From Variovorax beijingensis (GTDB lineage: Bacteria; Pseudomonadota; Gammaproteobacteria; Burkholderiales; Burkholderiaceae_C): DNA of 64,000 bases. Each line of letters opens with the position of its first letter. Position 1 is the first letter of the stretch. The translations under genes and the position numbers were made by a program. Below the pieces are notes generated by a model. That model did not search any database and was not told the origin of the DNA. It saw only the letters and a list, made by a program, of their open reading frames with translations. The stretch covers positions 124,001-188,000 of the forward strand of contig NZ_RXFQ01000001.1 in the NCBI RefSeq assembly GCF_003951285.1, written 5' to 3'. Positions 40,015 through 50,091 of the stretch are shown here, one piece after another.

Positions 40015-40065
40015 ATTTCACCGATGCGGTGCACCATGGTTTCCCCTTGGTGTCATCTATTTTAT

Positions 40066-40079
40066 TTGCGTATCCGCAA
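40066..40079. promoter_or_regulatory. Third TTGCG-N4-CGCAA operator at the oxidase operon promoter
   Basis: TTGCG-TATC-CGCAA lies 23 bases before the oxidase start codon, just after an AT-rich TATTTTATT stretch that could be a promoter -10 region. Binding here would block transcription of the operon. Confidence 0.72.
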
Positions 40080-40102
40080 ATTTCTACCTACACTTTTCGC
40101 CG

Positions 40103-41263
40103 ATGACTGCAAACTCTCCAGCGCCCACGGTGGCCGACTACCTTGTGATTGGCGGCGGCATTGCCGGGGCTTCGGTGGCCCATTGGCTCGCGCCGCATGC
40201 CCGCGTGATCCTGCTCGAGCGCGAGGCCCAGCCGGGCTACCACTCCACCGGCCGCTCGGCCGCGCTCTTCATGGAAAGCTATGGCACCGCGCAGGTGCGC
40301 GCCCTCACCATGGCGAGCCGCGCCTTTCTCGAGCATCCGCCCGAAGGCTTTTCCGAACACCCGCTGCTCACGCCGCGCGGCGCGATGATGGTCGCGAGCA
40401 CCGAGCACCTGCCGGAACTCGAGGCCCACTGGAACGTGCTGCGCGCCATGAACACCGGCGCCACGCGCCTGGGCAGCGAGGAAGCGCTCGCGATGGTGCC
40501 TGCGCTCAGGCCCGGGCAGGTGGCCGGCGCCGTCTACGAGCCCGATGCCGCCGACATGGACGTGCATGCCATCCACCAGGGCTACCTGCGCGGCATGCGG
40601 CAGGCCGGCGGCAAGCTGGTGTGCGATGCCGGCGTGACGGCCATCGAACGCATCGGCGAGCGCTGGCGCGTGACGGCTGGCGGCGCCGTGTACGAAGCGC
40701 CGGTGCTGCTCAACGCCGCAGGCGCATGGGTCGACACCATCGCGCAGATGGCGGGCGTGCAGCCCATCGGCATCGAGCCGCGCCGGCGCTCCGCCTTCGT
40801 CTTCGCGCCGCCCGAAGGCAGCAGCATCGCGCACTGGCCCATGGTGTTCGGCGCCGACGAAGGCTGGTACATCAAGCCCGATGCCGGCATGCTGCTCGGC
40901 TCGCCGGCCAATGCCGACCTGGTCGAGCCGCAGGACGTGCAGCCCGAGGAGCTGGACATCGCCCTCGCGATCCACCGCATCGAGGAAGCGACCACGCTCG
41001 CCATCCGCCGGCCCGCGCGCACCTGGGCCGGCCTGCGCTCCTTCGTGGCCGACGGCGACCTGGTGGGCGGCTTCGATCCGGACGCGCCGGGCTTCTTCTG
41101 GGTGGCGGCGCAGGGCGGCTACGGCATCCAGACCTCGGCGGCCATGGGCGAGGCCTGCGCCGCGCTGGCGCGCGGACTGCCGCTGCCCGAACGCATCGCG
41201 GGCTTCGGCCTCACGGCCGAGATGCTCGGACCGCAGCGGCTGCGCACTGCCACAGCCGGCTGA
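40103..41263 (+). CDS. FAD-dependent oxidoreductase, glycine/D-amino acid oxidase (DAO) type
   Basis: This 386-residue flavoprotein has the dinucleotide-binding motif VIGGGIAGASVA at 15-26 followed by HSTGRSAALFMESYG. The C-terminal DAO signature is GFFWVAAQGGYGIQTSAAMGEACA. It probably oxidatively deaminates an amino acid released in the pathway. It is the first gene of an operon continuing with an M81 peptidase, a peptide ABC transporter and a D-aminoacylase, which makes a D- or N-substituted amino acid the likely substrate. Confidence 0.87.
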   Translation: MTANSPAPTVADYLVIGGGIAGASVAHWLAPHARVILLEREAQPGYHSTGRSAALFMESYGTAQVRALTMASRAFLEHPPEGFSEHPLLTPRGAMMVASTEHLPELEAHWNVLRAMNTGATRLGSEEALAMVPALRPGQVAGAVYEPDAADMDVHAIHQGYLRGMRQAGGKLVCDAGVTAIERIGERWRVTAGGAVYEAPVLLNAAGAWVDTIAQMAGVQPIGIEPRRRSAFVFAPPEGSSIAHWPMVFGADEGWYIKPDAGMLLGSPANADLVEPQDVQPEELDIALAIHRIEEATTLAIRRPARTWAGLRSFVADGDLVGGFDPDAPGFFWVAAQGGYGIQTSAAMGEACAALARGLPLPERIAGFGLTAEMLGPQRLRTATAG

Positions 41264-41296
41264 CAAGAACACTCCTACAACCACAGAGACAAACCC

Positions 41297-42748
41297 ATGC
41301 GTGTCTTCAGCGCCTCCCTGGCCACCGAAACCAACACCTTCGGCCCGATGCCGACCGGCCTCGCCTCCTTCAAAGACCGCGGCTACTTCCCGGCCGGCCA
41401 GCACCCGGACGCGATGACGCTGTTCTCCGGCCCGCTGTGGGCAGCGCGCATGCGCGGTGCGGACAAGGGCTGGCAGCTGTTCGAAGGCATGGTGGCCGGC
41501 GCGCAGCCCAGCGGCACGACCACGCGCCATGCCTACGAGACGCTGCGCGACGAGCTGCTGGCCGACCTGCGTGCGGTGCTGCCGGTGGACATGGTGCTGC
41601 TCGGGCTGCACGGCGCGATGGTGGCCGACGGCTACGACGACTGCGAAGGCGACCTGCTCGCGCGCGTGCGGCAGATCGTCGGGCCCGGCGTGGTGATCGG
41701 CGCGGAGCTCGATCCGCACAACCACCTGACGCCCCAGATGGTCGCCAATGCCGACCTGATGATCTCGTTCAAGGAATATCCGCACACCGACGTGCTCGAG
41801 CGCGGCCTGGAGCTGGTGGACATCTGCGCCGCCATGGCCGAAGGCAAGGTGAAGCCGGTGGCCGCGGTGGTCGACTGCGACATGATCGTCACCGTGCACA
41901 CCTCGCGCGAGCCGGCGCGCGGCTTCGTCGAGCGCATGCAGTCGCTCGAGGGCAAGGACGGCGTGCTGTCGATTTCTCTCACGCACGGCTTCTCGTGGGG
42001 GGACGTTGCCGAGATGGGCACCAAGGTGCTGGTCTACACGGACGGCGACCAGGCCAAGGCCGATGCGCTCGCCCGCCAGCTGGCCGACGAAGTTATTGCC
42101 ATGCGCGACGGGCTCGCCATCGACTACCCCGGCATCGACGCCTCGCTCGACCAGGCACTGGCCTTCGACGGCGGCCCGGTGGTGCTGTCCGACGGCGCCG
42201 ACAACCCCGGCGGCGGCGCGGCCAGCGACTCCACCTTCATCCTGCGCCGAATGGTCGAGCGCGGCATCACGAACGCGGCCATCGGCCCGATGTGGGACCC
42301 GATCGCGGTGCGCATCGCCTTCGATGCGGGCGTGGGCGCGAAGCTCGCGATGCGCATCGGCGGCAAGATCAGCCCGCTCTCGGGCGACCCGATCGACCTC
42401 GACTGCACCGTGAAGGCGCTCAAGCACGACCTGGTGATGACGGGCCTGGCGGGCACGCCCACGCTGATGGGCGACAGCGCGCTGCTCGAGGCCGACGGCA
42501 TCGAGATCGTACTGATCACGCTGCGCAACCAGGCCATGGGCACCGACCTGTTCACGCAGCTGGGATGCGACCTTGCGGCCAAGAAGATCATCGTCGTGAA
42601 GTCGTCGCAGCACTTCTACGCTTCCTACTCGAAGGTCGCGAAGCACGTGATCTACGCCGGCGCGCCGGGCGCCGTGACGCTCGACCTCAACACCCTGCCC
42701 TATCGCAAGGCGCGCCTGCCCAAGTGGCCGATCGGCGTTGCCGCCTGA
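41297..42748 (+). CDS. M81 family metallopeptidase (second MlrC-like paralogue)
   Basis: The 483-residue protein has the M81 features MRVFSASLATETNTFGPMPTG, LLGLHGAMVADGYDD, AELDPHNHLTPQMVANADL, FKEYPHTDVLERG and LSDGADNPGGGAASDS. It is clearly related to the protein at 7278 but differs widely in sequence, so it is not a recent duplicate. It starts 33 bases after the oxidase stop. Its place in a peptide-uptake operon with a D-aminoacylase supports cleavage of an unusual imported peptide or amide. Confidence 0.88.
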   Translation: MRVFSASLATETNTFGPMPTGLASFKDRGYFPAGQHPDAMTLFSGPLWAARMRGADKGWQLFEGMVAGAQPSGTTTRHAYETLRDELLADLRAVLPVDMVLLGLHGAMVADGYDDCEGDLLARVRQIVGPGVVIGAELDPHNHLTPQMVANADLMISFKEYPHTDVLERGLELVDICAAMAEGKVKPVAAVVDCDMIVTVHTSREPARGFVERMQSLEGKDGVLSISLTHGFSWGDVAEMGTKVLVYTDGDQAKADALARQLADEVIAMRDGLAIDYPGIDASLDQALAFDGGPVVLSDGADNPGGGAASDSTFILRRMVERGITNAAIGPMWDPIAVRIAFDAGVGAKLAMRIGGKISPLSGDPIDLDCTVKALKHDLVMTGLAGTPTLMGDSALLEADGIEIVLITLRNQAMGTDLFTQLGCDLAAKKIIVVKSSQHFYASYSKVAKHVIYAGAPGAVTLDLNTLPYRKARLPKWPIGVAA

Positions 42749-42782
42749 GCTTTCTGTTTACAGCCCCACCGGAGAACCGACG

Positions 42783-44360
42783 ATGAAACGACGAACGCTT
42801 GCCGCCCTTGCCACCCTGGCGCTTTCGGCCGCGTGCCTGCCGGCGCTCGCGCAGACGCCGCCCAAGACGCTCAAGGTGGTGGCGCATGCCGACCTGAAGA
42901 TCCTCGACCCGACCTTCACCACCGCCTACATCTCGCGCAACTTCGGCTACATGGTCTACGACACGCTGTTCGCGCAGGATGCGAACGGCAAGCCGCAGCC
43001 GCAGATGGCCGAGAAGTACACATCCTCCAAGGACGGCAAGCAGTGGAGCTTCACGCTGCGCCCGGGCCTGAAGTTCTCCGACGGCAGCGCCGTGACCTCG
43101 GCCGACGCCATTGCCTCGCTGCAGCGCTGGGCCGCGCGCGACAGCATCGGCCGCGCCATGGTGGCGGGCGGCGCCGAGTGGAAGGCGGTGGATGCGCGCA
43201 CCTTCACGCTCACGCTCGCCGAGCCCTTCGGGCTGGTGCTCGAGGGGCTGGCCAAGCCTTCGAGTTTTCCGCCGGTGATCCTGCCCGAGCGGCTCGCGAA
43301 GATGCCCGCCACGGCACCGCTGCCCGAGGTGATCGGCTCCGGCCCCTTCGTCTTCAAGCGCGACGAATGGGTGCCGGGCAACAAGACCGTGTTCGTGCGC
43401 AACACCAACTACGTGGCGCGCAGCGAACCGCCGAGCGGCCTGGCCGGCAGCAAGAAGACCAGCTTCGACCGCGTCGAATGGCTCTACCTGCCCGACGCCA
43501 ACAGCGCCATCGCGGCGCTCAAGCGCGGCGAGGTCGACCTGGTGGAACAGGTACCGCCCGACTACATCGCGCCGCTGCGCACCGACCCGAGCGTGAAGAT
43601 CGGCTCGGGCGGCACCTACCAGGGCTTCCTGGTCATGAACCACCTGCTGCCGCCCTTCAACAACCCGAAGGTGCGCCAGGCGCTGCTGCAGGCCGTGAGC
43701 CAGGAACGCATCGTTGCGGCCATGGGCTATCCGCTGGACATGCGCATGGCCTACTGCCAGACCTTCTTCATCTGCGGCAGTCCCAACGACACCGCCGCGG
43801 GCGCCGAGCCCTACCGCAAGGCCGACGTGGCCAAGGCCAAGAAGATGCTCGCGGACGCCGGCTACAAGGGCGAGAAGGTCACCATCCTGGTGCCGAGCGA
43901 CGTCACCTACCTCAATGCCGAGGCACTGATGGCCGCGCAGACCATGCGCAGCATCGGCATGAACGTCGATGCGCAGACCATGGACTGGGCCTCCATCGGC
44001 GCGCGCCGCGCCAAGCGCGATGCGCCGGAGGCCGGCGGCTGGAACATGTACGTCACCGTGGCTGGCGAGTTCGACGTCAACTCCCCCATCACCAACGCCT
44101 ACCTGAGCGCGGCCTGCGGCAACACCCTGCCCGGCTGGCCCTGCGACAAGGCGCTCGACGACCTGCGCAACGCCTGGCTGAAGGAAACCGTTCCGGCCAA
44201 GCGCCGCGAGATCCTCGACGCCTTCCAGGCCCGCGCCTACGAAACGGTGCCCTACATCAACGCAGGCCAGTACACGGCCGCGTTTGCCGCCCGCGCCAGC
44301 CTCAAGGGCACGGACAAGCTCTGGGCCGGCATGCCGACGGTCTGGATGCTCGACAAGTAA
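42783..44360 (+). CDS. Peptide/nickel-type ABC transporter substrate-binding protein (DppA/OppA-like)
   Basis: The 525-residue exported protein has a signal peptide (MKRRTLAALATLALSAACL to ALAQ) and the SBP family 5 signature YMVYDTLFAQDANGKPQPQMAEKY. It also has FTLRPGLKFSDGSAVTSADAI and a two-lobed class C fold length. A GGAG site precedes the ATG. These proteins bind di- or oligopeptides in the periplasm and deliver them to the following permeases. Confidence 0.92.
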   Translation: MKRRTLAALATLALSAACLPALAQTPPKTLKVVAHADLKILDPTFTTAYISRNFGYMVYDTLFAQDANGKPQPQMAEKYTSSKDGKQWSFTLRPGLKFSDGSAVTSADAIASLQRWAARDSIGRAMVAGGAEWKAVDARTFTLTLAEPFGLVLEGLAKPSSFPPVILPERLAKMPATAPLPEVIGSGPFVFKRDEWVPGNKTVFVRNTNYVARSEPPSGLAGSKKTSFDRVEWLYLPDANSAIAALKRGEVDLVEQVPPDYIAPLRTDPSVKIGSGGTYQGFLVMNHLLPPFNNPKVRQALLQAVSQERIVAAMGYPLDMRMAYCQTFFICGSPNDTAAGAEPYRKADVAKAKKMLADAGYKGEKVTILVPSDVTYLNAEALMAAQTMRSIGMNVDAQTMDWASIGARRAKRDAPEAGGWNMYVTVAGEFDVNSPITNAYLSAACGNTLPGWPCDKALDDLRNAWLKETVPAKRREILDAFQARAYETVPYINAGQYTAAFAARASLKGTDKLWAGMPTVWMLDK

Positions 44361-44381
44361 CCGGCACCGCACGGCAGCACC

Positions 44382-45317
44382 ATGGGCTACATCCTCAGGC
44401 GATTTCTCTCGACGCTGCCCGTCATGGCGGTGGTGGCGGTGGTGGTGTTCCTGCTGATCCACCTGTCGCCGGGCGACCCCGCGGCGCTGATCGCGGGCGA
44501 CCTGGCCTCCGTCGAAGACATCGAGAAGCTGCGCGCCGCGTTGGGCCTGAACCTGCCGCTGTGGCAGCAGTTCGCGATCTGGCTCGGCAAGCTCTTCACG
44601 GGCGACCTCGGCACCTCGATCTTCACGCAGGTGCCGGTGGCGCAGCTGCTCGCGCAGCGGCTGGAGCCCACGGTGTCGATCGCGGTGCTCACCATGGCGC
44701 TCACGCTGGTGCTGGCAGTGCCGCTGGGCACGCTCGCGGCCTACCGCGCGGGCAGCTGGATCGACCGGCTCGTGATGCTGTTCGCGGTGCTCGCGTTCTC
44801 GGTGCCGGTGTTCCTGGTGGGCTACCTGCTGATCTACGCCTTCGCGATCCAGCTGCCGTGGTTCCCGGTGCAGGGTTACGTGCGCTTCTCCGACAGCCCC
44901 GGGCAATGGCTTCGCGGCCTGGTGCTGCCCTGCGTGAACCTCGCGCTGGTGTACATCGCGCTCGTCACGCGCATGACGCGCGCCACCGTGCTCGAGGTGC
45001 TGCATGAAGACTACATCCGCACCGCGCGCGCCAAGGGCCTGGGGGTGCTGCCGGTGCTGGGCCATGCGCTGCGCAACGCGGCCATTCCCATCGCCACCAC
45101 GGTGGGCGTGGGCATTGCGCTCCTGATCGGCGGCGTGGTGGTGACGGAGACAGTGTTCGCCATTCCGGGCGTGGGCCGCCTCGTCATCGATTCGGTGCAG
45201 CGCCACGACTATCCCGTGATCCAGAGCGTGCTGCTGCTGTCGGCCGGCGTGTACGTGCTGATCAACCTGCTGATCGACCTGAGCTACCGGCTGTTCGACC
45301 CGCGCATCACGTACTAG
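44382..45317 (+). CDS. Peptide ABC transporter permease (DppB-like)
   Basis: The 311-residue membrane protein begins MGYILRRFLSTLPVMAVVAVVVFLLIHLSPGDPA, the standard DppB start, and has six segments. Its EAA-type loop is ATVLEVLHEDYIRTARAKGLG. It lies 21 bases after the binding-protein gene and 8 bases before its partner permease. Confidence 0.93.
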   Translation: MGYILRRFLSTLPVMAVVAVVVFLLIHLSPGDPAALIAGDLASVEDIEKLRAALGLNLPLWQQFAIWLGKLFTGDLGTSIFTQVPVAQLLAQRLEPTVSIAVLTMALTLVLAVPLGTLAAYRAGSWIDRLVMLFAVLAFSVPVFLVGYLLIYAFAIQLPWFPVQGYVRFSDSPGQWLRGLVLPCVNLALVYIALVTRMTRATVLEVLHEDYIRTARAKGLGVLPVLGHALRNAAIPIATTVGVGIALLIGGVVVTETVFAIPGVGRLVIDSVQRHDYPVIQSVLLLSAGVYVLINLLIDLSYRLFDPRITY

Positions 45318-45325
45318 ATGAATCC

Positions 45326-46243
45326 ATGTCCACCGTACTCCCGATGAGTGAACTCCCATTGCCCGTTGCCACCGCCGCGCCCGTCGCCGCGGCCGACGAT
45401 GCGCCCTTCGTGCCGCCGCGCTGGCGCTGGGTGCGCAAGCATCCGACGCTGATCGTCGGCGGGCTGCTGCTGGTTGCGGTCGCCGCTGTCTCCATCGGCG
45501 CGCCCTGGATCGCCACCTTCGATCCGCAGGACATCGATCCGCTCGCGCGCATGCAGCCGCCTTCGGCCGAGCACCTGTTCGGCACCGACGCCCTCGGCCG
45601 CGACGTGTTCAGCCGCGCCGTGTGGGGCGGGCAGGTGTCGATGATCGTGGGCGCCTCGGTCGCGCTGCTCGCCACCTTCTTCGGCGTGCTGATCGGCCTT
45701 TTCGCGGGCTTCGTGCGCTGGGCCGACGGGCCGGTGATGCGCGTGATGGACGGGCTCATGGCCATTCCCGGCATCCTGCTGGCCATCGCGCTCATGGCGG
45801 TGACGCGCGCCAGCCTCACGACGGTGATCGTCGCCATCACGGTGCCCGAGATTCCGCGCGTGGTGCGGCTGGTGCGCTCGCTCGCGCTCACCTTGCGCGA
45901 GCAGCTGTACGTCGAGGCCGCGCATGCGGTCGGCACGCGGCTGCCGGTGATCCTGCTGCGCCACGTGCTGCCCAACATGGTGGCACCTTTGATCGTGCAG
46001 TCGACCTTCGTGGCCGCTGCCGCGGTGCTGACGGAAGCGGCGCTCTCCTTCCTCGGCGTGGGCGTGCCGGCGCAGACGCCGAGCTGGGGCAACATGATGG
46101 CCGAGGGCCGCAACTTCGTGGCGGTGGCGTTCCACATCATCCTGTACCCGGGCCTGCTGCTGGCGGCCACGGTGCTGGCGATCAACCTGCTGGGCGACGG
46201 CCTGCGCGATGCGCTCGACCCGCGCCTGGCGCGGCAGCTGTGA
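45326..46243 (+). CDS. Peptide ABC transporter permease (DppC-like)
   Basis: The 305-residue membrane protein has a cytoplasmic N-terminus and the DppC-type segments [24 protein letters not shown] and [27 protein letters not shown], the coupling loop. It forms the translocation pore with the preceding permease. Confidence 0.93.
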   Translation: MSTVLPMSELPLPVATAAPVAAADDAPFVPPRWRWVRKHPTLIVGGLLLVAVAAVSIGAPWIATFDPQDIDPLARMQPPSAEHLFGTDALGRDVFSRAVWGGQVSMIVGASVALLATFFGVLIGLFAGFVRWADGPVMRVMDGLMAIPGILLAIALMAVTRASLTTVIVAITVPEIPRVVRLVRSLALTLREQLYVEAAHAVGTRLPVILLRHVLPNMVAPLIVQSTFVAAAAVLTEAALSFLGVGVPAQTPSWGNMMAEGRNFVAVAFHIILYPGLLLAATVLAINLLGDGLRDALDPRLARQL

Positions 46244-46251
46244 GGCCGCCC

Positions 46252-47276
<1,025 letters not shown>

Positions 47277-47280
<4 letters not shown>

Positions 47281-48275
47281 CCACGACAACCGCAGCCCCG
47301 CTGCTCCAGGTGCGCAACCTGCGCAAGCACTACATCTCGCCCAAGCGCTGGCTGCGGCCGGCCAGGCCCGCGATCCAGGCGGTCGACGGCGTCTCGTTCT
47401 CGGTGGCGCGCGGCGAAACGCTGTCGCTGGTCGGCGAATCGGGCTGCGGCAAGACGACCACCGCCAAGTCGGTGATGCGGCTGGTCGAACCGACCTCTGG
47501 CTCGGTGGAGCTCGAAGGCGAAGAATTGCTGACGCTCTCCGCCAACGAGATGCGGCTGCGCCGGCGCCAGCTGCAGATCATCTTCCAGGACCCCTATGCC
47601 TCGCTCAATCCGCGCCTCACGGCCGGCGACATCGTGGCCGAACCGATGCGCAACTTCAGCACTTCCGGCACGGGCACGGCGGCCGAGCGGCGCGAGCGCG
47701 TGCAGTGGCTCTTCTCGCGCGTGGGCCTCAGGCCCGAGGCGGCGAAGAAATTTCCGCACGAGTTCTCGGGCGGCCAGCGGCAGCGGCTGGGCATTGCGCG
47801 CGCGCTGGCGCTCAACCCCAAGCTGATCGTCTGCGACGAGCCGGTGTCCGCGCTCGACGTGTCGGTGCAGGCGCAGGTGGTGAACCTGCTGATGGACCTG
47901 CAGGCAGAGTTCGGCATTGCCTACCTGTTCGTCGCGCACGACCTCGCGGTGGTGCGCCACATCAGCCACCGCGTGGCGGTGATGTACCTCGGCCACATCG
48001 TCGAGATCGCGGACCGGAACACGCTGTTTTCTGCGCCGCTGCATCCGTACACCGAGATCCTTCTCTCGGCCGTGCCCGTGCCCAACCCGCGCACACCGGC
48101 GCGCCGCATGCTGCTGCAGGGCGACCCGCCGAGCCCGGCCAATCCGCCGTCGGGCTGCCGCTTCCACACGCGCTGCCCGATGGCGCAGGCGGTGTGCAAG
48201 GAGAAGACGCCCGAACTGAGCGAACGGCCCTCGTCTTCCACCGGCGGCCACTGGGTCGCCTGCCACTTCCGCTGA
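47277..48275 (+). CDS. Peptide ABC transporter ATP-binding protein (DppF-like)
   Basis: This is a 332-residue ATPase with Walker A GESGCGKT at 53-60, [14 protein letters not shown], signature [15 protein letters not shown] and Walker [15 protein letters not shown]. The C-terminal cysteine cluster is [15 protein letters not shown]. The ATG overlaps the stop of the DppD-like gene. It completes a full five-component peptide importer. Confidence 0.93.
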
Positions 48276-48287
48276 AAGACCCCACCG

Positions 48288-49748
48288 ATGACCGACAAGA
48301 CACCCCACTACGACCTGTTGATCCGCGGCGGCACCGTGATCGACGGCACCAAGGCGCCGCGCTTCGAGGCCGACGTGGGCATCGCCCGCGGCCGCATCGC
48401 CGCCATCGGCAATCTCGCGGGCCACACCGCCGACCGGACGCTCGACGCCACCGGCCGCATCGTCGCGCCGGGTTTCATCGACTCGCACACGCACGACGAC
48501 CAGGCCGTGCTGTCGCAGGCGCAGATGCCGTTCAAGGTGTCGCAGGGCGTGACCACCGTGATTGCGGGCAACTGCGGCATCAGCGCCGCGCCGCTGCGCG
48601 AAGACATGGAGCTGCCGATGCCGCTGAGCCTGCTCGAGTCGCCGGCCGCGGGCCGCTTCACGAGCTTCGCGGCCTACCTCGATGCGCTGCGCGCCACGCC
48701 TTCGTCAGTGAACGTGGCCGCGATGGTGGGCCACTCGACCCTGCGCGCCGTGGTCATGTCCGACCTCGACCGGCCCGCCAACGACAGCGAGATTGCCGCG
48801 ATGCGGGCGCTGGTCGAGGAAGCGATGCAGGCCGGCGCCATCGGCCTGTCGACCGGCACCTTCTACCCACCGGCCGTGAAGGCGACCACCGAGGAGATCA
48901 TCGAGGTCGCCCGCCCGCTCAGCGCGCGCAAGGCGCTCTACGTGACGCACATGCGCGACGAGGCGGACCGCGTGATGGAGTCGCTGGAAGAAACCTTCCA
49001 CATCGGCCGCGCGCTCGGCGTTCCAGTGGTGGTGTCGCACCACAAGGTGCAGAACGCGCAGAACTTCGGCAAGAGCAAGGTCACGCTGCCCTTCATCAAG
49101 GAAGCGATGCGCCACCAGTGCATCGGGCTCGACTGCTATCCCTACACGGCGGGCTCCACCATGATCCGCACCGACCGCGGCATGATCGACGGCCGTGTGC
49201 TGATCGCCTCGAGCGTGCCGCACCCCGAATGCGCAGGTCGCGACCTGAAGGACATCGCGGCCGAATGGGGCGTGTCGGGCGAAGAGGCGGCGAAGCGGCT
49301 TTCGCCGGGCAGCGCGATCTACTTCATGATGGACGAGGACGACGTGCAGCGCATCCTCGCCTTCGAAGACACCATGATCGGCTCCGACGGTATTCCGCTC
49401 GGCGAGAAGCCGCATCCGCGGCTATGGGGCACCTTCCCGCGCGTGCTGGGCCACTACAGCCGCGACGTCGGCCTGTTTCCGCTGGAGACGGCGGTGTGGA
49501 AGATGACCGGGCTCACCGCGCGCAACTTCGGGCTGCACGAGCGCGGCGCGCTGAAGCCGGGCCACCATGCCGACGTGGTGATCTTCGATGCCCAGGCGGT
49601 GCGCGACACGGCCAGCTACGCCGCACCGACGCTGCCGGCCGAAGGCATCGACGCGGTGATCGTGAACGGCGCCGTTACGTGGCAGCACGGCGCGCACAGC
49701 GGTGCGCGCAACGGGCAGGTGATCACGCGGCGCGACGCGAAGGCCTGA
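48288..49748 (+). CDS. D-aminoacylase / N-acyl-D-amino-acid deacylase family amidohydrolase
   Basis: This 486-residue amidohydrolase has the metal motif FIDSHTHDD, GVTTVIAGNCGIS (the Cys of NCG is a zinc ligand in D-aminoacylases), a long TIM-barrel core with THMRDEADRVMESLEE and VVSHHKVQ, and a C-terminal KPGHHADVVIFD. The family cleaves N-acyl-D-amino acids, D-glutamate derivatives or related imides. It is the last gene of the operon, 12 bases after the second ATPase. Its presence is the main reason to propose D-configured or N-acylated peptide substrates. Confidence 0.9.
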   Translation: MTDKTPHYDLLIRGGTVIDGTKAPRFEADVGIARGRIAAIGNLAGHTADRTLDATGRIVAPGFIDSHTHDDQAVLSQAQMPFKVSQGVTTVIAGNCGISAAPLREDMELPMPLSLLESPAAGRFTSFAAYLDALRATPSSVNVAAMVGHSTLRAVVMSDLDRPANDSEIAAMRALVEEAMQAGAIGLSTGTFYPPAVKATTEEIIEVARPLSARKALYVTHMRDEADRVMESLEETFHIGRALGVPVVVSHHKVQNAQNFGKSKVTLPFIKEAMRHQCIGLDCYPYTAGSTMIRTDRGMIDGRVLIASSVPHPECAGRDLKDIAAEWGVSGEEAAKRLSPGSAIYFMMDEDDVQRILAFEDTMIGSDGIPLGEKPHPRLWGTFPRVLGHYSRDVGLFPLETAVWKMTGLTARNFGLHERGALKPGHHADVVIFDAQAVRDTASYAAPTLPAEGIDAVIVNGAVTWQHGAHSGARNGQVITRRDAKA

Positions 49749-49754
49749 CGGGGA

Positions 49755-49967
49755 TCAATCAGGGGCGTTCATCACGCGGTCGAACTCCTCGTCGGCCGGT
49801 ACGTTGTCGGCGTCGAGCTCGCTCGCATCCGTGAGATCGATGCCCGTTTCCTCCGACAGGTCGTCGGAGATTTCGCTGTCGGTCTCCTCGAAGTCGTCGG
49901 CTGGCGTGTTGTCGTCGTCTTCGTCGGACGACGAGGCGGAACGCGCGGTGGCGTCGACGTGAATCAT
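49755..49967 (-). CDS. Small highly acidic protein of unknown function
   Basis: This 70-residue protein starts MIHVDATARSASSSDEDDD and is dominated by Asp, Glu and Ser, with hardly any basic residues. I do not recognise a family. A TGAGGAG site 6-7 bases before the ATG supports translation. The gene is convergent with the D-aminoacylase gene, whose stop is only 6 bases away. It has no signal peptide or hydrophobic segment. Its composition suggests an unstructured polyanion, possibly a metal- or protein-binding peptide; the nearby ZIP transporter is upstream on the same strand. Confidence 0.6.
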   Translation of the reverse strand: MIHVDATARSASSSDEDDDNTPADDFEETDSEISDDLSEETGIDLTDASELDADNVPADEEFDRVMNAPD

Positions 49968-50091
49968 GATCGGCTCCTCAGGCTGAATACTGGACGACCC
50001 CCTATAGTGCGCCTGTTTCGGCCATTTCGGTTCACCCGGAGCGCGGCGTCGGTGTCGGAAAGTTTCCCGCACCGGCGCCGGCGGCCTGCCT

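Noticed and set aside
40015..40037. Start of the XRE-cupin gene at the ATG at 40037
   Set aside because: This start would make two perfect palindromic operators part of the coding sequence and has no ribosome site; the GTG at 39899 has one and fits the family length.
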